Below, one piece after another: positions 23,813 through 33,755 of a stretch of 64,000 nucleotides of DNA (positions are counted from its first letter, which is position 1; each line of letters opens with the position of its first letter). The stretch covers positions 232,553 through 296,552 of the forward strand of contig NZ_CADIKL010000005.1 of the NCBI RefSeq assembly GCF_902859945.1. Direction: 5' to 3'. Origin of the DNA: Paraburkholderia caffeinitolerans. GTDB lineage: Bacteria > Pseudomonadota > Gammaproteobacteria > Burkholderiales > Burkholderiaceae. Both the position numbers and the translations under genes were made by a program. The notes under the pieces were generated by a model. That model was not told the origin of the DNA and searched no databases. It saw only the letters and a list, made by a program, of their open reading frames with translations.

Positions 23813-25960
23813 ATGACCATGTTCAATAAAGTCGTGAAAGAATTCAAATGGGGTCAGCACAATGTGCGCCTCGAAACCGGTGAGATCGCCCGTCAGGCGG
23901 GCGGCGCCGTCATCGTCGACGTCGAAGACACCGTCGTGCTCGCGACCGTCGTTGGCGCGAAGACCGCGAAGCCGGGTCAGGACTTCTTCCCGCTCACCGT
24001 CGACTACATCGAGAAGACCTATTCGGCCGGCAAGATTCCTGGCGGCTTCTTCCGCCGCGAAGGCCGTCCGTCGGAAGGCGAGACGCTGATCTCGCGCCTG
24101 ATCGACCGTCCGCTGCGTCCGCTCTTCCCGGAAGGCTTCTACAACGAAGTCCAGGTCGTGATCCACGTCCTGTCGATCAACCCGGAAGTCCCGGCTGACA
24201 TCCCCGCGCTGATCGGCGCATCGGCAGCGCTCGCGATCTCGGGTCTGCCGTTCAACGGCCCGGTGGGCGCCGCACGCGTGGCCTACATCAACAACGAGTA
24301 CGTGCTGAACCCCACGCGCGCGCAAATCAAGGAATCGCGCCTCGACCTCGTCGTGGCCGGTACCGAGCGTGCAGTGCTGATGGTGGAATCGGAAGCCGAC
24401 CAACTGCCGGAAGACGTGATGCTCGGCGCGGTCGTGTTCGGCCACGAGCAGATGCAAACGGCTATCGACGCGATCCACGAACTGGTTCGTGACGGCGGCA
24501 AGCCCGAGTGGGACTGGCAGCCGGCGCCGAAGGACGAAGCGCTCATCGCGCGCGTCACGGCCATCGCCAACGACAACCTGCTCGCAGCGTACCAACTGCG
24601 CGACAAGCAACAGCGTTCGACCAAGCTGAAGGAAGTCTACGCAGCAACGTCGGCCAAGCTCGAAGAAGAAGCGGCTGCGGCCGGCACGACGGCGGCCGAC
24701 AAGGCCACGGTCGGCAACATCGTGTTCGACCTCGAAGCGAAGATCGTCCGTTCGCAGATCCTGAACGGCGAGCCGCGTATCGACGGCCGCGACACGCGCA
24801 CCGTGCGTCCGATCGAAATCCGTACCGGCGTGCTCCCGCGCACCCACGGTTCGGCGCTGTTCACGCGCGGCGAGACGCAGGCGCTGGTCGTCGCGACGCT
24901 CGGCACCAAGGGCGACGAGCAGATCATCGACGCGCTCGAAGGCGAGTACCGCGACCGCTTCATGCTCCACTACAACATGCCCCCGTTCGCGACCGGAGAA
25001 ACGGGTCGCGTGGGTTCGCCGAAGCGCCGTGAAATCGGCCACGGCCGTCTCGCCAAGCGCGCGCTGATCGCGTGCCTGCCGAGCGCCGAAGAGTTCGGTT
25101 ACTCGATTCGCGTGGTTTCGGAAATTACCGAGTCGAACGGTTCGTCGTCGATGGCTTCGGTGTGCGGCGGCTGCCTCGCGTTGATGGACGCCGGCGTGCC
25201 GATGAAGGCGCACGTCGCGGGCATCGCGATGGGCCTGATCCTCGAAGGCAACAAGTTCGCTGTGCTGACCGACATCCTCGGCGACGAAGATCACCTCGGC
25301 GACATGGACTTCAAGGTCGCGGGTACTGAAGCTGGCGTGACCGCGCTGCAGATGGACATCAAGATCCAGGGCATCACCAAGGAGATCATGCAGGTCGCCC
25401 TCGCGCAAGCGAAGGAAGGCCGTATGCACATCCTCGGCAAGATGACCTCGGCGGTTGCGGGTGTGAACACCGAAATGTCGGCCTACGCGCCGCGCATGAT
25501 CACCATCAAGATCAATCCGGAGAAGATCCGCGACGTGATCGGCAAGGGTGGTTCGGTGATCCGCGCGCTGACCGAAGAAACCGGTACGACCATCGACATC
25601 TCCGACGATGGCGTCGTGACCATCGCTTCGACGTCGAGCGAAGGCATGGCCGAAGCGAAGAAGCGTATCGAGAACATCACGGCTGAAGTCGAAGTCGGTC
25701 AAGTCTACGAAGGCGCGGTCCTGAAGCTGCTCGACTTCGGCGCGATCGTGAATCTGCTGCCGGGCAAGGATGGCCTGCTGCACATTTCCGAGATCGCCAA
25801 CGAGCGCATCAAGGACATCAACGACTACCTGAAGGAAGGCCAGATCGTGAAGGTCAAGGTCATCCAGACGGACGAGAAGGGCCGAGTGCGCCTGTCCGCC
25901 AAGGCGCTGCTCAATGAGCAAGCCAATGGCGGCGCACCGCAGGGCGAGCCGCAGCAGTAA
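23813..25960 (+). CDS. pnp: polyribonucleotide nucleotidyltransferase (PNPase)
   Basis: A 715-aa 3'-5' phosphorolytic exoribonuclease, part of the degradosome and RNA quality control. Two RNase PH-like domains (about 10-215 and 315-545), then KH ([25 protein letters not shown]) and S1 ([34 protein letters not shown]). Active-site features include the [29 protein letters not shown] and [28 protein letters not shown] stretches. ATG 23813 lies nine bases after AAGGAG; an upstream GTG (23807) is too close to it. Followed by a strong terminator. Confidence 0.98.
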   Translation: MTMFNKVVKEFKWGQHNVRLETGEIARQAGGAVIVDVEDTVVLATVVGAKTAKPGQDFFPLTVDYIEKTYSAGKIPGGFFRREGRPSEGETLISRLIDRPLRPLFPEGFYNEVQVVIHVLSINPEVPADIPALIGASAALAISGLPFNGPVGAARVAYINNEYVLNPTRAQIKESRLDLVVAGTERAVLMVESEADQLPEDVMLGAVVFGHEQMQTAIDAIHELVRDGGKPEWDWQPAPKDEALIARVTAIANDNLLAAYQLRDKQQRSTKLKEVYAATSAKLEEEAAAAGTTAADKATVGNIVFDLEAKIVRSQILNGEPRIDGRDTRTVRPIEIRTGVLPRTHGSALFTRGETQALVVATLGTKGDEQIIDALEGEYRDRFMLHYNMPPFATGETGRVGSPKRREIGHGRLAKRALIACLPSAEEFGYSIRVVSEITESNGSSSMASVCGGCLALMDAGVPMKAHVAGIAMGLILEGNKFAVLTDILGDEDHLGDMDFKVAGTEAGVTALQMDIKIQGITKEIMQVALAQAKEGRMHILGKMTSAVAGVNTEMSAYAPRMITIKINPEKIRDVIGKGGSVIRALTEETGTTIDISDDGVVTIASTSSEGMAEAKKRIENITAEVEVGQVYEGAVLKLLDFGAIVNLLPGKDGLLHISEIANERIKDINDYLKEGQIVKVKVIQTDEKGRVRLSAKALLNEQANGGAPQGEPQQ

Positions 25961-25974
25961 GGCGGTTTGCTGAA

Positions 25975-26012
25975 ACGGCCGGCACGCGATGAGCGCGCCG
26001 GCCGTTTTTTTA
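25975..26012 (+). terminator. Rho-independent terminator of pnp
   Basis: ACGGCCGGC (25975-25983) pairs with GCCGGCCGT (25997-26005), followed by a run of T. Confidence 0.88.
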
Positions 26013-26064
26013 TGAGAATGTGAGATTGAGGCGGGTGTAACTGAAGGCCCTACGGAGACGCGAG

Positions 26065-27081
26065 ATGAAGGCAGTGGAGATTACTGAATTCGGTGCGCCG
26101 GACGTGCTCAAGCTGACCGAGCGCCCGATGCCCGAGCCGAAGGCAGGCGAGGTACTGATCAAGGTGGGCGCGTCGGGCGTGAATCGCCCCGACGTGTTTC
26201 AGCGCAAGGGTTCGTATGCGCCGCCGCCGGGAATTTCCGATTTGCCGGGGCTCGAGGTGGCGGGCGAGATCGTCGGCGGGACGATCGACGAAAAGAACAA
26301 CCCGTTCGGCCTGAAACTCGGCGACCGCGTGTGCGCACTGATCGCGGGCGGCGGCTATGCCGAGTACGCGGTCGCGCCGCTCGGCCAATGCCTGCCGGTG
26401 CCGAAGGGGCTCACGGATATTGAAGCGGCTTCGCTGCCCGAGACCTATTTCACGGTGTGGAGCAACGTGTTCCAACGCGCCCTGCTCGGCAAGGGCGAGG
26501 GCGGCGAGAACGAGACGCTGCTCGTGCAAGGCGGTTCGAGCGGGATCGGCGTTACGGCGATTCAGATCGCGCATGCACTCGGTTTTCGCGTCTTCGCAAC
26601 TGCGGGCTCGGACGACAAGTGTCGCGCCTGTGAGCAACTGGGCGCCGACCGTGCCATCAACTATCGCAACGAAGATTTCGTGGAGGTCGTGAAGGCGCTC
26701 ACGAACGACCGTGGCGTCGACGTGATTCTCGACATGGTGGCGGGAGGTTATGTGTCGCGCGAGCTCTCGGCGCTGGCCAACGGCGGTCGCATCGTGCTGA
26801 TTGCGACGCTCGGCGGCTCGAAGGCTGAAGTCAACATGGGCGAGATCCTGCGCCGCCGCCTGACGATTACGGGCTCGACGCTGCGTGCCCGTTCGGTCGA
26901 GTTCAAGGCGCAGATCGCCCAGGAATTGAAGGCGCATGTGTGGCCGTTGCTTGAAGAGGGGCGGATCAAGCCGGTTGTGTTCCGCGTCTTCCCGGCTGCA
27001 CAGGCGGCCGGGGCCCACGCGCTGATGGAGAGCAGCGAGCACATCGGCAAGATCATGCTCGATTGGGGGCAGGTGGCCTGA
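26065..27081 (+). CDS. NAD(P)H:quinone oxidoreductase, zinc-independent MDR (PIG3/QOR-like)
   Basis: A 338-aa medium-chain reductase without the zinc ligands of alcohol dehydrogenases. GroES-like half (1-125; GASGVNRPDVFQRKGSYAPPPG), then Rossmann half with LLVQGGSSGIGVTAIQIAHALG (about 151-172) for NADPH. The sequence GASGVNRPD and GLEVAGEIVGG are typical of the TP53I3/PIG3 group. Preceded by a spaced GGAGA. Cytosolic one- or two-electron quinone or enone reduction is the expected role; exact substrate unknown. Confidence 0.88.
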   Translation: MKAVEITEFGAPDVLKLTERPMPEPKAGEVLIKVGASGVNRPDVFQRKGSYAPPPGISDLPGLEVAGEIVGGTIDEKNNPFGLKLGDRVCALIAGGGYAEYAVAPLGQCLPVPKGLTDIEAASLPETYFTVWSNVFQRALLGKGEGGENETLLVQGGSSGIGVTAIQIAHALGFRVFATAGSDDKCRACEQLGADRAINYRNEDFVEVVKALTNDRGVDVILDMVAGGYVSRELSALANGGRIVLIATLGGSKAEVNMGEILRRRLTITGSTLRARSVEFKAQIAQELKAHVWPLLEEGRIKPVVFRVFPAAQAAGAHALMESSEHIGKIMLDWGQVA

Positions 27082-27089
27082 TTGGGCGG

Positions 27090-27126
27090 CCATTGCCCCG
27101 CACAGGCCCGCTGTGCGGGGCAATGG
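27090..27126 (+). terminator. 16-bp perfect hairpin after the quinone oxidoreductase
   Basis: CCATTGCCCCGCACAG, loop GCCCG, CTGTGCGGGGCAATGG. No T-run directly follows, though T-rich sequence comes about 12 bases later. Confidence 0.6.
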
Positions 27127-27191
27127 CGGGTTCGTGCTTTGATTTTTCGGCATTTTTTGACGCTTTTTTCGTATGTCCGGAGCAGGCCGGT

Positions 27192-27221
27192 TTGACCCGC
27201 CTCGATTGCACGCAGTAAAAT
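27192..27221 (+). promoter_or_regulatory. tpiA promoter
   Basis: -35 TTGACC (27192-27197), 18-bp spacer, -10 TAAAAT (27216-27221), 39 bases upstream of the tpiA ATG. Confidence 0.6.
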
Positions 27222-27259
27222 TCTGCGTTTTGCGTCTGCTTTTAACAGCAACCGGAACA

Positions 27260-28042
27260 ATGACGAATCAACGATCGAAGCTCGTAGTCGGTAACTGGAA
27301 GATGCATGGCCGCCTCGCGGCCAATGCGGCATTGCTCGAAGGCGTCGCGCAGGGCGTGCAGTCGCTGCCCGCCGAAGTACGCGTCGGCGTGTGCGTGCCG
27401 TTCCCCTATCTTGCGCAGGCTCAGGCGCTGCTCGGCGGCAGTCGCGTAGTCTGGGGCGCGCAAGACGTGTCCGCGCACGAGCAGGGTGCCTTTACGGGCG
27501 AAGTGGCGGCGGGCATGGTTGCCGATTTCGAGGCAGGGTTCGCGATCGTTGGTCACTCGGAGCGTCGTGCGTATCACAGCGAAAGCTCCGAGCTCGTTGC
27601 GCAGAAGACGCAGCGCGCGCTTGCGGCCGGCCTCACGCCGATCGTCTGCGTGGGCGAGACACTGGAACAGCGTGAAGGCGGCACGACCGAGCAAGTGGTC
27701 GGCGCGCAGCTTGACGCGGTGCTGGCGGTGTTGTCGGTCGAAGACGCAGCGCACATTGTCGTTGCCTATGAGCCGGTCTGGGCTATTGGCACGGGCAAGA
27801 GCGCGACGTCGGAGCAGGCGCAGCAAGTGCATGCTTTCCTGCGCGCGCGGCTAGCCGCGAAGGGCGCGCAGGTGGCGAACGTGCCGCTGCTGTACGGCGG
27901 CAGCGTGAAGCCGGAGAATGCGGCGGAGTTGTTCCGTCAGGCCGATATCGATGGTGGCCTGATCGGCGGCGCTGCGCTGAAGGCTGGGGATTTCCTCGCG
28001 ATTTGCGCGGCCGCTGCGACGGGCGCGAGCGTCGCGGGATAA
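27260..28042 (+). CDS. tpiA: triose-phosphate isomerase
   Basis: A 260-aa TIM-barrel enzyme interconverting dihydroxyacetone phosphate and glyceraldehyde 3-phosphate in central carbon metabolism. VVGNWKMHG holds the catalytic Lys; IVGHSERR the catalytic His; [16 protein letters not shown] holds the catalytic Glu and the mobile loop; [14 protein letters not shown] is the phosphate-binding end. ATG 27260 is the family start; the frame is open upstream without similarity. First of tpiA-secG. Confidence 0.98.
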   Translation: MTNQRSKLVVGNWKMHGRLAANAALLEGVAQGVQSLPAEVRVGVCVPFPYLAQAQALLGGSRVVWGAQDVSAHEQGAFTGEVAAGMVADFEAGFAIVGHSERRAYHSESSELVAQKTQRALAAGLTPIVCVGETLEQREGGTTEQVVGAQLDAVLAVLSVEDAAHIVVAYEPVWAIGTGKSATSEQAQQVHAFLRARLAAKGAQVANVPLLYGGSVKPENAAELFRQADIDGGLIGGAALKAGDFLAICAAAATGASVAG

Positions 28043-28142
28043 AAAATAAGGCTCGGGCACGGCGCCTCCCGTGAGGTTCGTGCCGGCTGCACATGCGCAT
28101 GCCTCTGGGAGGCTGTGCTCAACAAGGACTCAGGTGAGTGTG

Positions 28143-28529
28143 ATGCTGTATTTGAAAACGTTGATTATCGTCGTCCAGATTCTGTCGGCGCTCGGGGTGA
28201 TCGGCCTCGTTCTGCTGCAGCACGGCAAGGGCGCCGACATGGGCGCCGCCTTCGGCAGCGGTGCATCGGGCAGCTTGTTCGGCGCGACCGGCTCGGCGAA
28301 CTTCCTGTCGCGTACGACTGGAATTCTCGCAACGGTCTTTTTTGTCTCGACGCTTGCACTAACTTACTTGGGGTCTTATCATTCGAAGCCTTCGGCAGGC
28401 TTGCTGGGCGCTACGGCACCGGCTCCGGTCGTGGCTTCGGCGCCGGTTGCCGCATCTGTTCCTGCGGCTTCCGCGGCCAGCGCCCCGGCTGCAGCGCCGG
28501 CCGCCGCCAGCAACGACGTACCGAAATAA
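28143..28529 (+). CDS. secG: protein translocase subunit SecG
   Basis: A 128-aa inner-membrane subunit of the SecYEG channel. Two membrane helices (LIIVVQILSALGVIGLVLLQ and GILATVFFVSTLALTYLG) flank the conserved cytoplasmic loop HGKGADMGAAFGSGASGSLFGATGSANFL. The C-terminal 40 residues are Ala/Pro-rich, a feature of longer SecG proteins in this order. ATG 28143 is 100 bases after tpiA. Followed by tRNA-Leu. Confidence 0.95.
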   Translation: MLYLKTLIIVVQILSALGVIGLVLLQHGKGADMGAAFGSGASGSLFGATGSANFLSRTTGILATVFFVSTLALTYLGSYHSKPSAGLLGATAPAPVVASAPVAASVPAASAASAPAAAPAAASNDVPK

Positions 28530-28553
28530 TTCTGAAAAACTTGTTTTTGTGCA

Positions 28554-28582
28554 TTGAACAAAGAGCGGGAACAAGTTAGAAT
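28554..28582 (+). promoter_or_regulatory. promoter for tRNA-Leu
   Basis: -35 TTGAAC (28554-28559), 17-bp spacer, -10 TAGAAT (28577-28582), just after secG and 57 bases before the tRNA. Confidence 0.65.
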
Positions 28583-28639
28583 TTAAGTCTTGAAGCGATT
28601 CGCGGGTTGCATAAATTGTTGTCCCGGATTGCATGTAGT

Positions 28640-28724
28640 GCCGACGTGGTGAAATTGGTAGACACGCTATCTTGAGGGGGTAGTGGCGAAAGCTGTGCGA
28701 GTTCGAGTCTCGCCGTCGGCACCA
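28640..28724 (+). tRNA. tRNA-Leu (anticodon GAG)
   Basis: 85 nt with encoded CCA. Acceptor GCCGACG pairs with CGTCGGC; anticodon stem CTATC/GGTAG with loop TTGAGGG places GAG at 28674-28676; a long variable arm (class II) and the T arm with GTTCGAGTC follow. Reads CUC and CUU codons. It sits between secG and nuoA as is usual in Burkholderiales. Confidence 0.97.
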
Positions 28725-28734
28725 ATGTTATCTA

Positions 28735-28775
28735 AAAAATGCCAGCCGCTTGCTTCAGCTTCGGCTGGCATTTTT
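28735..28775 (+). terminator. Rho-independent terminator after tRNA-Leu
   Basis: AAAAATGCCAGCCG (28735-28748) pairs with CGGCTGGCATTTTT (28762-28775). It ends in a T-run in both directions. It separates the tRNA transcript from nuoA, so the nuo operon must use its own promoter within 28776-28885 or read-through. Confidence 0.82.
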
Positions 28776-28885
28776 GCTTTATACGTCGTGTTCGTTTCGT
28801 TCGTGGCGCGAAGTACGTAAAGTGATTCCCGCAGCGCGACTTGAAGTTCCTGCGGAACCTCAGAACCAACCGAAAGAGGATAGCC

Positions 28886-29245
28886 TTGAATCTCGCTACC
28901 TATTACCCCGTCCTGTTATTCCTTCTCGTAGGTATTGGTCTGGGCGTGGCGTTGGTGAGCATCGGCAAGATCCTCGGTCCCAACCGGCCCGACAGCGAAA
29001 AAATTTCACCGTACGAGTGCGGCTTCGAAGCGTTTGAAGACGCGCGCATGAAGTTCGATGTACGGTATTACCTCGTGGCCATTCTCTTCATCATCTTCGA
29101 CCTCGAAACGGCGTTCCTGTTTCCGTGGGGTGTTGCCCTGCGCGATATCGGCTGGCCGGGCTTCCTGTCGATGATGCTGTTTCTGCTCGAATTCCTGCTG
29201 GGCTTTGCCTACATCTGGAAGAAGGGCGGTCTCGACTGGGAATAA
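28886..29245 (+). CDS. nuoA: NADH-quinone oxidoreductase subunit A
   Basis: A 119-aa membrane subunit of complex I with three helices. [23 protein letters not shown] opens the protein, then the conserved [39 protein letters not shown]. The start is TTG at 28886: AAAGAGG lies eight bases upstream and the 119-aa length matches relatives; a longer ATG frame begins at 28841 without similarity. First gene of nuoA-N. Confidence 0.95.
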   Translation: MNLATYYPVLLFLLVGIGLGVALVSIGKILGPNRPDSEKISPYECGFEAFEDARMKFDVRYYLVAILFIIFDLETAFLFPWGVALRDIGWPGFLSMMLFLLEFLLGFAYIWKKGGLDWE

Positions 29246-29317
29246 GGGGTTAATCGCCGGATAGCATGGGTGGCACTGCGGGTACACCGCAGGCCGTCCG
29301 TCTGGAGTGGAAAGCAC

Positions 29318-29797
29318 ATGAGTATCGAAGGGGTCTTGAAGGAAGGGTTTGTCACCACGACGGCTGACAAGCTGATCAACTGGACGCGCACTGGCTCGCT
29401 GTGGCCGATGACGTTCGGTCTAGCGTGTTGCGCCGTCGAAATGATGCACGCGGGTGCGGCCCGTTACGACCTCGACCGCTTCGGCGTGGTGTTTCGCCCG
29501 AGCCCGCGCCAGTCCGACGTGATGATCGTTGCCGGCACGCTGTGCAACAAGATGGCGCCCGCGTTGCGCAAGGTCTACGATCAGATGGCCGAGCCGCGCT
29601 GGGTGATTTCGATGGGGTCGTGCGCCAACGGCGGCGGCTACTACCACTATTCGTATTCGGTCGTACGCGGGTGTGATCGCATCGTACCTGTCGACGTCTA
29701 TGTGCCGGGTTGTCCTCCGACAGCGGAAGCCCTCGTGTACGGGATCATTCAGCTGCAGGCAAAGATCCGTCGTACCAGCACCATCGCCCGTCAATAA
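29318..29797 (+). CDS. nuoB: NADH-quinone oxidoreductase subunit B
   Basis: A 159-aa peripheral-arm subunit that binds iron-sulfur cluster N2, the last before quinone. Cysteine ligands are in [24 protein letters not shown] and [15 protein letters not shown] 29318 is the family start; an upstream in-frame ATG has no similarity. Located 72 bases after nuoA. Confidence 0.97.
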   Translation: MSIEGVLKEGFVTTTADKLINWTRTGSLWPMTFGLACCAVEMMHAGAARYDLDRFGVVFRPSPRQSDVMIVAGTLCNKMAPALRKVYDQMAEPRWVISMGSCANGGGYYHYSYSVVRGCDRIVPVDVYVPGCPPTAEALVYGIIQLQAKIRRTSTIARQ

Positions 29798-29819
29798 AGG
29801 CCAAGCGCCTCCCCATAAT

Positions 29820-30425
29820 ATGGCAAGCAAACTCGAGACCCTGAAAGCGAACCTCGAAGCGGCCCTTGGTGCGCGCGTCGTCAGTCTCACCGAAGCGCTC
29901 GGCGAGTTGACCTTGGTCATAAGCTCTAAAGATTACCTCAGCGTGGCGAAGGAGCTCCGCGACAATCCGTCGCTGCGCTTCGAGCAGTTGGTTGATCTGT
30001 GTGGCGTCGACTATCAGACATACGGCGACGGCGCGTGGGAAGGCCAGCGCTTCGCGGCTGTGTCGCATCTGCTCTCCATCACGAATAACTGGCGTCTGCG
30101 CCTGCGTGTGTTCGCGCCGGACGACGACGTGCCCATCGTGTCCTCGCTCGTCGACATCTGGAGTTCGGCCAATTGGTACGAGCGCGAGGCGTTCGACCTG
30201 TTCGGCATCGTCTTCGAAGGCCATCCCGACCTGCGCCGCATCCTGACCGACTACGGTTTCATCGGCCATCCGTTCCGCAAGGACTTCCCGATTTCGGGCT
30301 ACGTCGAAATGCGTTACGACCCGGAGCAGAAGCGCGTGGTTTACCAGCCGGTCACGATCGAGCCGCGCGAAATCACGCCGCGCGTGATCCGCGAGGATCG
30401 CTACGGTGGTCTGAGGAAACACTAA
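29820..30425 (+). CDS. nuoC: NADH-quinone oxidoreductase subunit C
   Basis: A 201-aa peripheral-arm subunit (30 kDa homologue). Landmarks: [44 protein letters not shown] and the C-terminus with [15 protein letters not shown]. Separate from NuoD here, unlike the fused NuoCD of enterobacteria. ATG 29820 is 22 bases after nuoB. Confidence 0.97.
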   Translation: MASKLETLKANLEAALGARVVSLTEALGELTLVISSKDYLSVAKELRDNPSLRFEQLVDLCGVDYQTYGDGAWEGQRFAAVSHLLSITNNWRLRLRVFAPDDDVPIVSSLVDIWSSANWYEREAFDLFGIVFEGHPDLRRILTDYGFIGHPFRKDFPISGYVEMRYDPEQKRVVYQPVTIEPREITPRVIREDRYGGLRKH

Positions 30426-30434
30426 GAGGGTCGC

Positions 30435-31688
30435 ATGTCAGAGATCAAGAACTACACGCTCAACTTCGGCCCGCAGCACCCGGCAGCGCACGGCGTGCTG
30501 CGCCTCGTGCTCGAGCTCGACGGCGAAGTGATCCAGCGCGCCGATCCGCACATCGGCTTGCTGCACCGTGCGACGGAAAAGCTCGCAGAAAACAAGACCT
30601 TCATTCAGTCGGTCCCGTACATGGATCGTCTCGACTATGTGTCGATGATGGTCAACGAGCACGGCTATGTGCTCGCGATCGAAAAGCTGCTCGGCATTGA
30701 AGTGCCGATCCGCGCGAAGTACATCCGCGTGCTGTTCGACGAAATCACGCGCGTGCTCAACCACTTGATGTGGATCGGCTCGCACGGGCTCGACGTGGGC
30801 GCGATGGCGGTGTTCCTCTACGCGTTCCGCGAGCGCGAGGACCTGATGGACGTCTATGAGGCGGTCTCGGGCGCGCGCATGCACGCGGCTTACTATCGTC
30901 CGGGCGGCGTGTACCGCGATCTGCCCGACGCCATGCCGCAGTACAAGGCTTCGAAGGTCCACAACGAGAAGGCGCTCGCCCGCATGAACGAGGCGCGCCA
31001 GGGCTCGGTGCTGGACTTCATCGACGACTTCTTCACGCGCTTCCCGGCTTGCGTCGACGAGTACGAAACGCTCCTCACCGACAACCGGATCTGGAAGCAG
31101 CGTCTCGTGGGCATCGGCGTGGTGACGCCGGAGCGCGCGATGCAGCTGGGCCTCACCGGCGCGATGCTGCGTGGCTCGGGCATCGAGTGGGACCTGCGCA
31201 AGAAGCAGCCCTATGAGGTGTACGACCAGATGGATTTCGACATCCCAGTGGGCGTGAATGGCGACTGCTACGACCGCTATCTCGTGCGTGTCGAGGAAAT
31301 GCGTCAATCGACTCGTATCGCGAAACAGTGCATTGAGTGGCTGCGCAAGAATCCCGGCCCCGTGATGGTCGACAATCACAAGGTTGCGCCGCCGTCGCGC
31401 GTCAACATGAAGTCGAACATGGAAGAGCTGATTCACCACTTCAAGCTCTTCACTGAAGGTTTCCACGTGCCCGAAGGCGAGGCCTACGCAGCCGTGGAGC
31501 ATCCGAAGGGCGAATTCGGCATCTACCTGGTGTCGGATGGCGCCAACAAGCCGTATCGTCTGAAGATCCGCGCGCCGGGCTATGCCCATCTGTCCGCGCT
31601 GGATGAGATGGCGCGCGGTCACATGATTGCCGACGCGGTCACGATCATCGGCACGCAGGACATTGTGTTCGGTGAAATTGACCGTTAA
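30435..31688 (+). CDS. nuoD: NADH-quinone oxidoreductase subunit D
   Basis: A 417-aa peripheral subunit (49 kDa homologue) that forms the quinone pocket with NuoB. The N-terminus [15 protein letters not shown] contains the quinone-binding loop; [14 protein letters not shown] and [15 protein letters not shown] follow, and the C-terminus DIVFGEIDR is the family end. Nine bases after nuoC with AGAGGGTCGC as ribosome site. Confidence 0.98.
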   Translation: MSEIKNYTLNFGPQHPAAHGVLRLVLELDGEVIQRADPHIGLLHRATEKLAENKTFIQSVPYMDRLDYVSMMVNEHGYVLAIEKLLGIEVPIRAKYIRVLFDEITRVLNHLMWIGSHGLDVGAMAVFLYAFREREDLMDVYEAVSGARMHAAYYRPGGVYRDLPDAMPQYKASKVHNEKALARMNEARQGSVLDFIDDFFTRFPACVDEYETLLTDNRIWKQRLVGIGVVTPERAMQLGLTGAMLRGSGIEWDLRKKQPYEVYDQMDFDIPVGVNGDCYDRYLVRVEEMRQSTRIAKQCIEWLRKNPGPVMVDNHKVAPPSRVNMKSNMEELIHHFKLFTEGFHVPEGEAYAAVEHPKGEFGIYLVSDGANKPYRLKIRAPGYAHLSALDEMARGHMIADAVTIIGTQDIVFGEIDR

Positions 31689-31839
31689 GCAGCAAACTGC
31701 CGGTGCGCCTGCTCAAAGGGCGCATGGCGAAATACCGGGAACGCCACGTCTGTCGCAGCGAGCAGGTACGCTTCACGCGCGACGGGAGTTTGTGTGGCGG
31801 GAATTGCAACGGTAGGAAATGAAAGAGTCGTGTCTGAAA

Positions 31840-32325
31840 ATGATCTCAGCTGAAGGCCTGAAAGAAATCGATCGCGCGTTGACGAAGTACCCCGCCGATC
31901 AGAAGCAGTCCGCCGTGATGGCGGCTTTGGCCGTTGCTCAAGAAGAGCATCGTTGGCTGTCGCCCGAACTCATGCAGTTCGTGGCCGACTACCTTGGCAT
32001 GCCGCCTGTCGCGGTCCAGGAAGTCGCCACGTTCTACACGATGTTCGAGACCAAGCCGGTCGGCAAGTACAAGATCACGCTCTGCACGAATCTGCCGTGC
32101 CAGCTCGGCCCGGATGGCGGTGCGGAAAGCACGGCCGAATATCTGAAGCAGAAGCTCGGAATCGACTTCGGCGAAACCACGCCCGACGGCAAGTTCACCT
32201 TGAAGGAAGGTGAGTGCATGGGCGCGTGCGGCGACGCACCGGTGCTGCTGGTGAACAACCACCGCATGTGCAGCTTCATGAGCCGCGAGAAGATCGACCA
32301 GCTGCTCGAGGAGCTTTCGAAATGA
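31840..32325 (+). CDS. nuoE: NADH-quinone oxidoreductase subunit E
   Basis: A 161-aa subunit with a thioredoxin-like [2Fe-2S] domain (24 kDa homologue). Cluster cysteines are in CTNLPCQL and [10 protein letters not shown] use ATG 31840 ([14 protein letters not shown]), where similarity begins; ATG 31819 in the same frame would add seven residues and has AGGAA immediately before it, too close to serve. A 150-base gap separates it from nuoD. Its stop overlaps nuoF by four bases. Confidence 0.93.
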   Translation: MISAEGLKEIDRALTKYPADQKQSAVMAALAVAQEEHRWLSPELMQFVADYLGMPPVAVQEVATFYTMFETKPVGKYKITLCTNLPCQLGPDGGAESTAEYLKQKLGIDFGETTPDGKFTLKEGECMGACGDAPVLLVNNHRMCSFMSREKIDQLLEELSK

Positions 32326-33650
32326 CTTCGCTGCACGACCGTCACATCAAACCCCTGATTCTCGCGGGCCTGAACGGCGAGAACTGGCATCTCGAAGACT
32401 ACGTCGCGCGTGGTGGCTACAAGCAGCTGCGCCGCATCCTCGAAGAGAAAATTCCGCCTGAGCAGGTCATTGCCGACGTGAAGGCAAGCGGTCTGCGCGG
32501 CCGTGGTGGCGCAGGCTTCCCGACGGGCCTGAAGTGGAGCTTCATGCCGCGTCAGTTCCCGGGGCAGAAGTACCTCGTCTGTAACTCGGACGAAGGCGAG
32601 CCGGGCACGTTCAAGGACCGCGACATCCTGCGCTGGAATCCGCATTCCGTGATCGAAGGCATGGCCATTGGCGCATACGCAATGGGCATCACCGTGGGCT
32701 ACAACTACATCCACGGCGAAATCTTCGAGGTCTATCGCCGCTTCGAGGCCGCGCTTGAAGAAGCGCGCCAGGCGGGTTATCTCGGCGACAACATCCTTGG
32801 CACGGACTTTTCGTTCCAGCTGCACGCGCACCATGGTTATGGCGCGTACATCTGCGGTGAAGAAACCGCGCTGCTCGAGTCGCTCGAGGGCAAGAAGGGC
32901 CAGCCGCGCTTCAAGCCTCCGTTCCCGGCGAGCTTTGGCGTGTACGGCAAGCCCACCACGATCAACAACACCGAGACGTTCGCGGCGGTGCCGTTTCTGC
33001 TGACCGTCGGTCCGCAGGCGTACATGGAGCTCGGCAAGCCGAACAACGGCGGCACCAAGATATTCTCGATCGCGGGCGACGTGGAGCGTCCGGGCAACTA
33101 TGAGATTCCGCTCGGCACGCCGTTCGCGACGCTCATGGAGCTCGCCGGCGGCGTGCGCGGCGGCAAGAAGCTCAAGGCCGTGATTCCGGGTGGATCGTCG
33201 GCGCCGGTCATTCCGGGCGACCTGATGATGCAGACGGACATGGACTATGACTCCATCGCCAAGCAGGGCTCGATGCTCGGCTCGGGCGCGGTCATCGTCA
33301 TGGACGAGACGCGCTGCATGGTGCGCTCGCTGCTGCGTCTGTCGTACTTCTACTATGAAGAGTCGTGCGGCCAGTGCACGCCGTGCCGCGAAGGCACGGG
33401 CTGGCTGTATCGCGTCGTGAACCGCATCGAGCACGGCCAGGGGCGCCAGGAAGACTTGGACCTGCTGAACTCGGTGGCGGGCAACATCATGGGTCGTACG
33501 ATCTGCGCGCTCGGCGATGCAGCGGCCATGCCGGTGCGCGGCATGCTGAAGCACTACTGGGACGAATTCGAATATCACGTGCACAACAAGCGTTGCCTGG
33601 TCGGTGGACATGCCGGCTCGCACGCGGCCTCGCAGACTGTGGCTGCATAA
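32322..33650 (+). CDS. nuoF: NADH-quinone oxidoreductase subunit F
   Basis: A 442-aa subunit carrying NADH and FMN sites and a [4Fe-4S] cluster (51 kDa homologue). [15 protein letters not shown] is the NADH/FMN glycine-rich loop; [15 protein letters not shown] holds three cluster cysteines, with the fourth further on in GRTICALGD. Begins inside the nuoE stop (ATGA). Confidence 0.98.
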   Translation: MTSLHDRHIKPLILAGLNGENWHLEDYVARGGYKQLRRILEEKIPPEQVIADVKASGLRGRGGAGFPTGLKWSFMPRQFPGQKYLVCNSDEGEPGTFKDRDILRWNPHSVIEGMAIGAYAMGITVGYNYIHGEIFEVYRRFEAALEEARQAGYLGDNILGTDFSFQLHAHHGYGAYICGEETALLESLEGKKGQPRFKPPFPASFGVYGKPTTINNTETFAAVPFLLTVGPQAYMELGKPNNGGTKIFSIAGDVERPGNYEIPLGTPFATLMELAGGVRGGKKLKAVIPGGSSAPVIPGDLMMQTDMDYDSIAKQGSMLGSGAVIVMDETRCMVRSLLRLSYFYYEESCGQCTPCREGTGWLYRVVNRIEHGQGRQEDLDLLNSVAGNIMGRTICALGDAAAMPVRGMLKHYWDEFEYHVHNKRCLVGGHAGSHAASQTVAA

Positions 33651-33755
33651 GGCGGCGTAAAGGCAAAGGCGTGTTGGGCGCGAGCCGCGTGGCGGTACGC
33701 AACGGGGTAGACCGCTGGAAATTGAGCGGTAACAGGTTAGGGACGATTAACCATC

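Noticed and set aside
23540..25921. A 793-codon open frame antisense to pnp
   Set aside because: Composition is that of the opposite strand of a GC-rich gene (His/Arg/Asp-rich, no domain), and PNPase is certain on the plus strand.
28640..28724. tRNA-Leu as the attachment site of the island
   Set aside because: The accessory region ends about 7.8 kb to the left near 20.86 kb; everything between is core gene order and no partial tRNA copy was seen near the junction.
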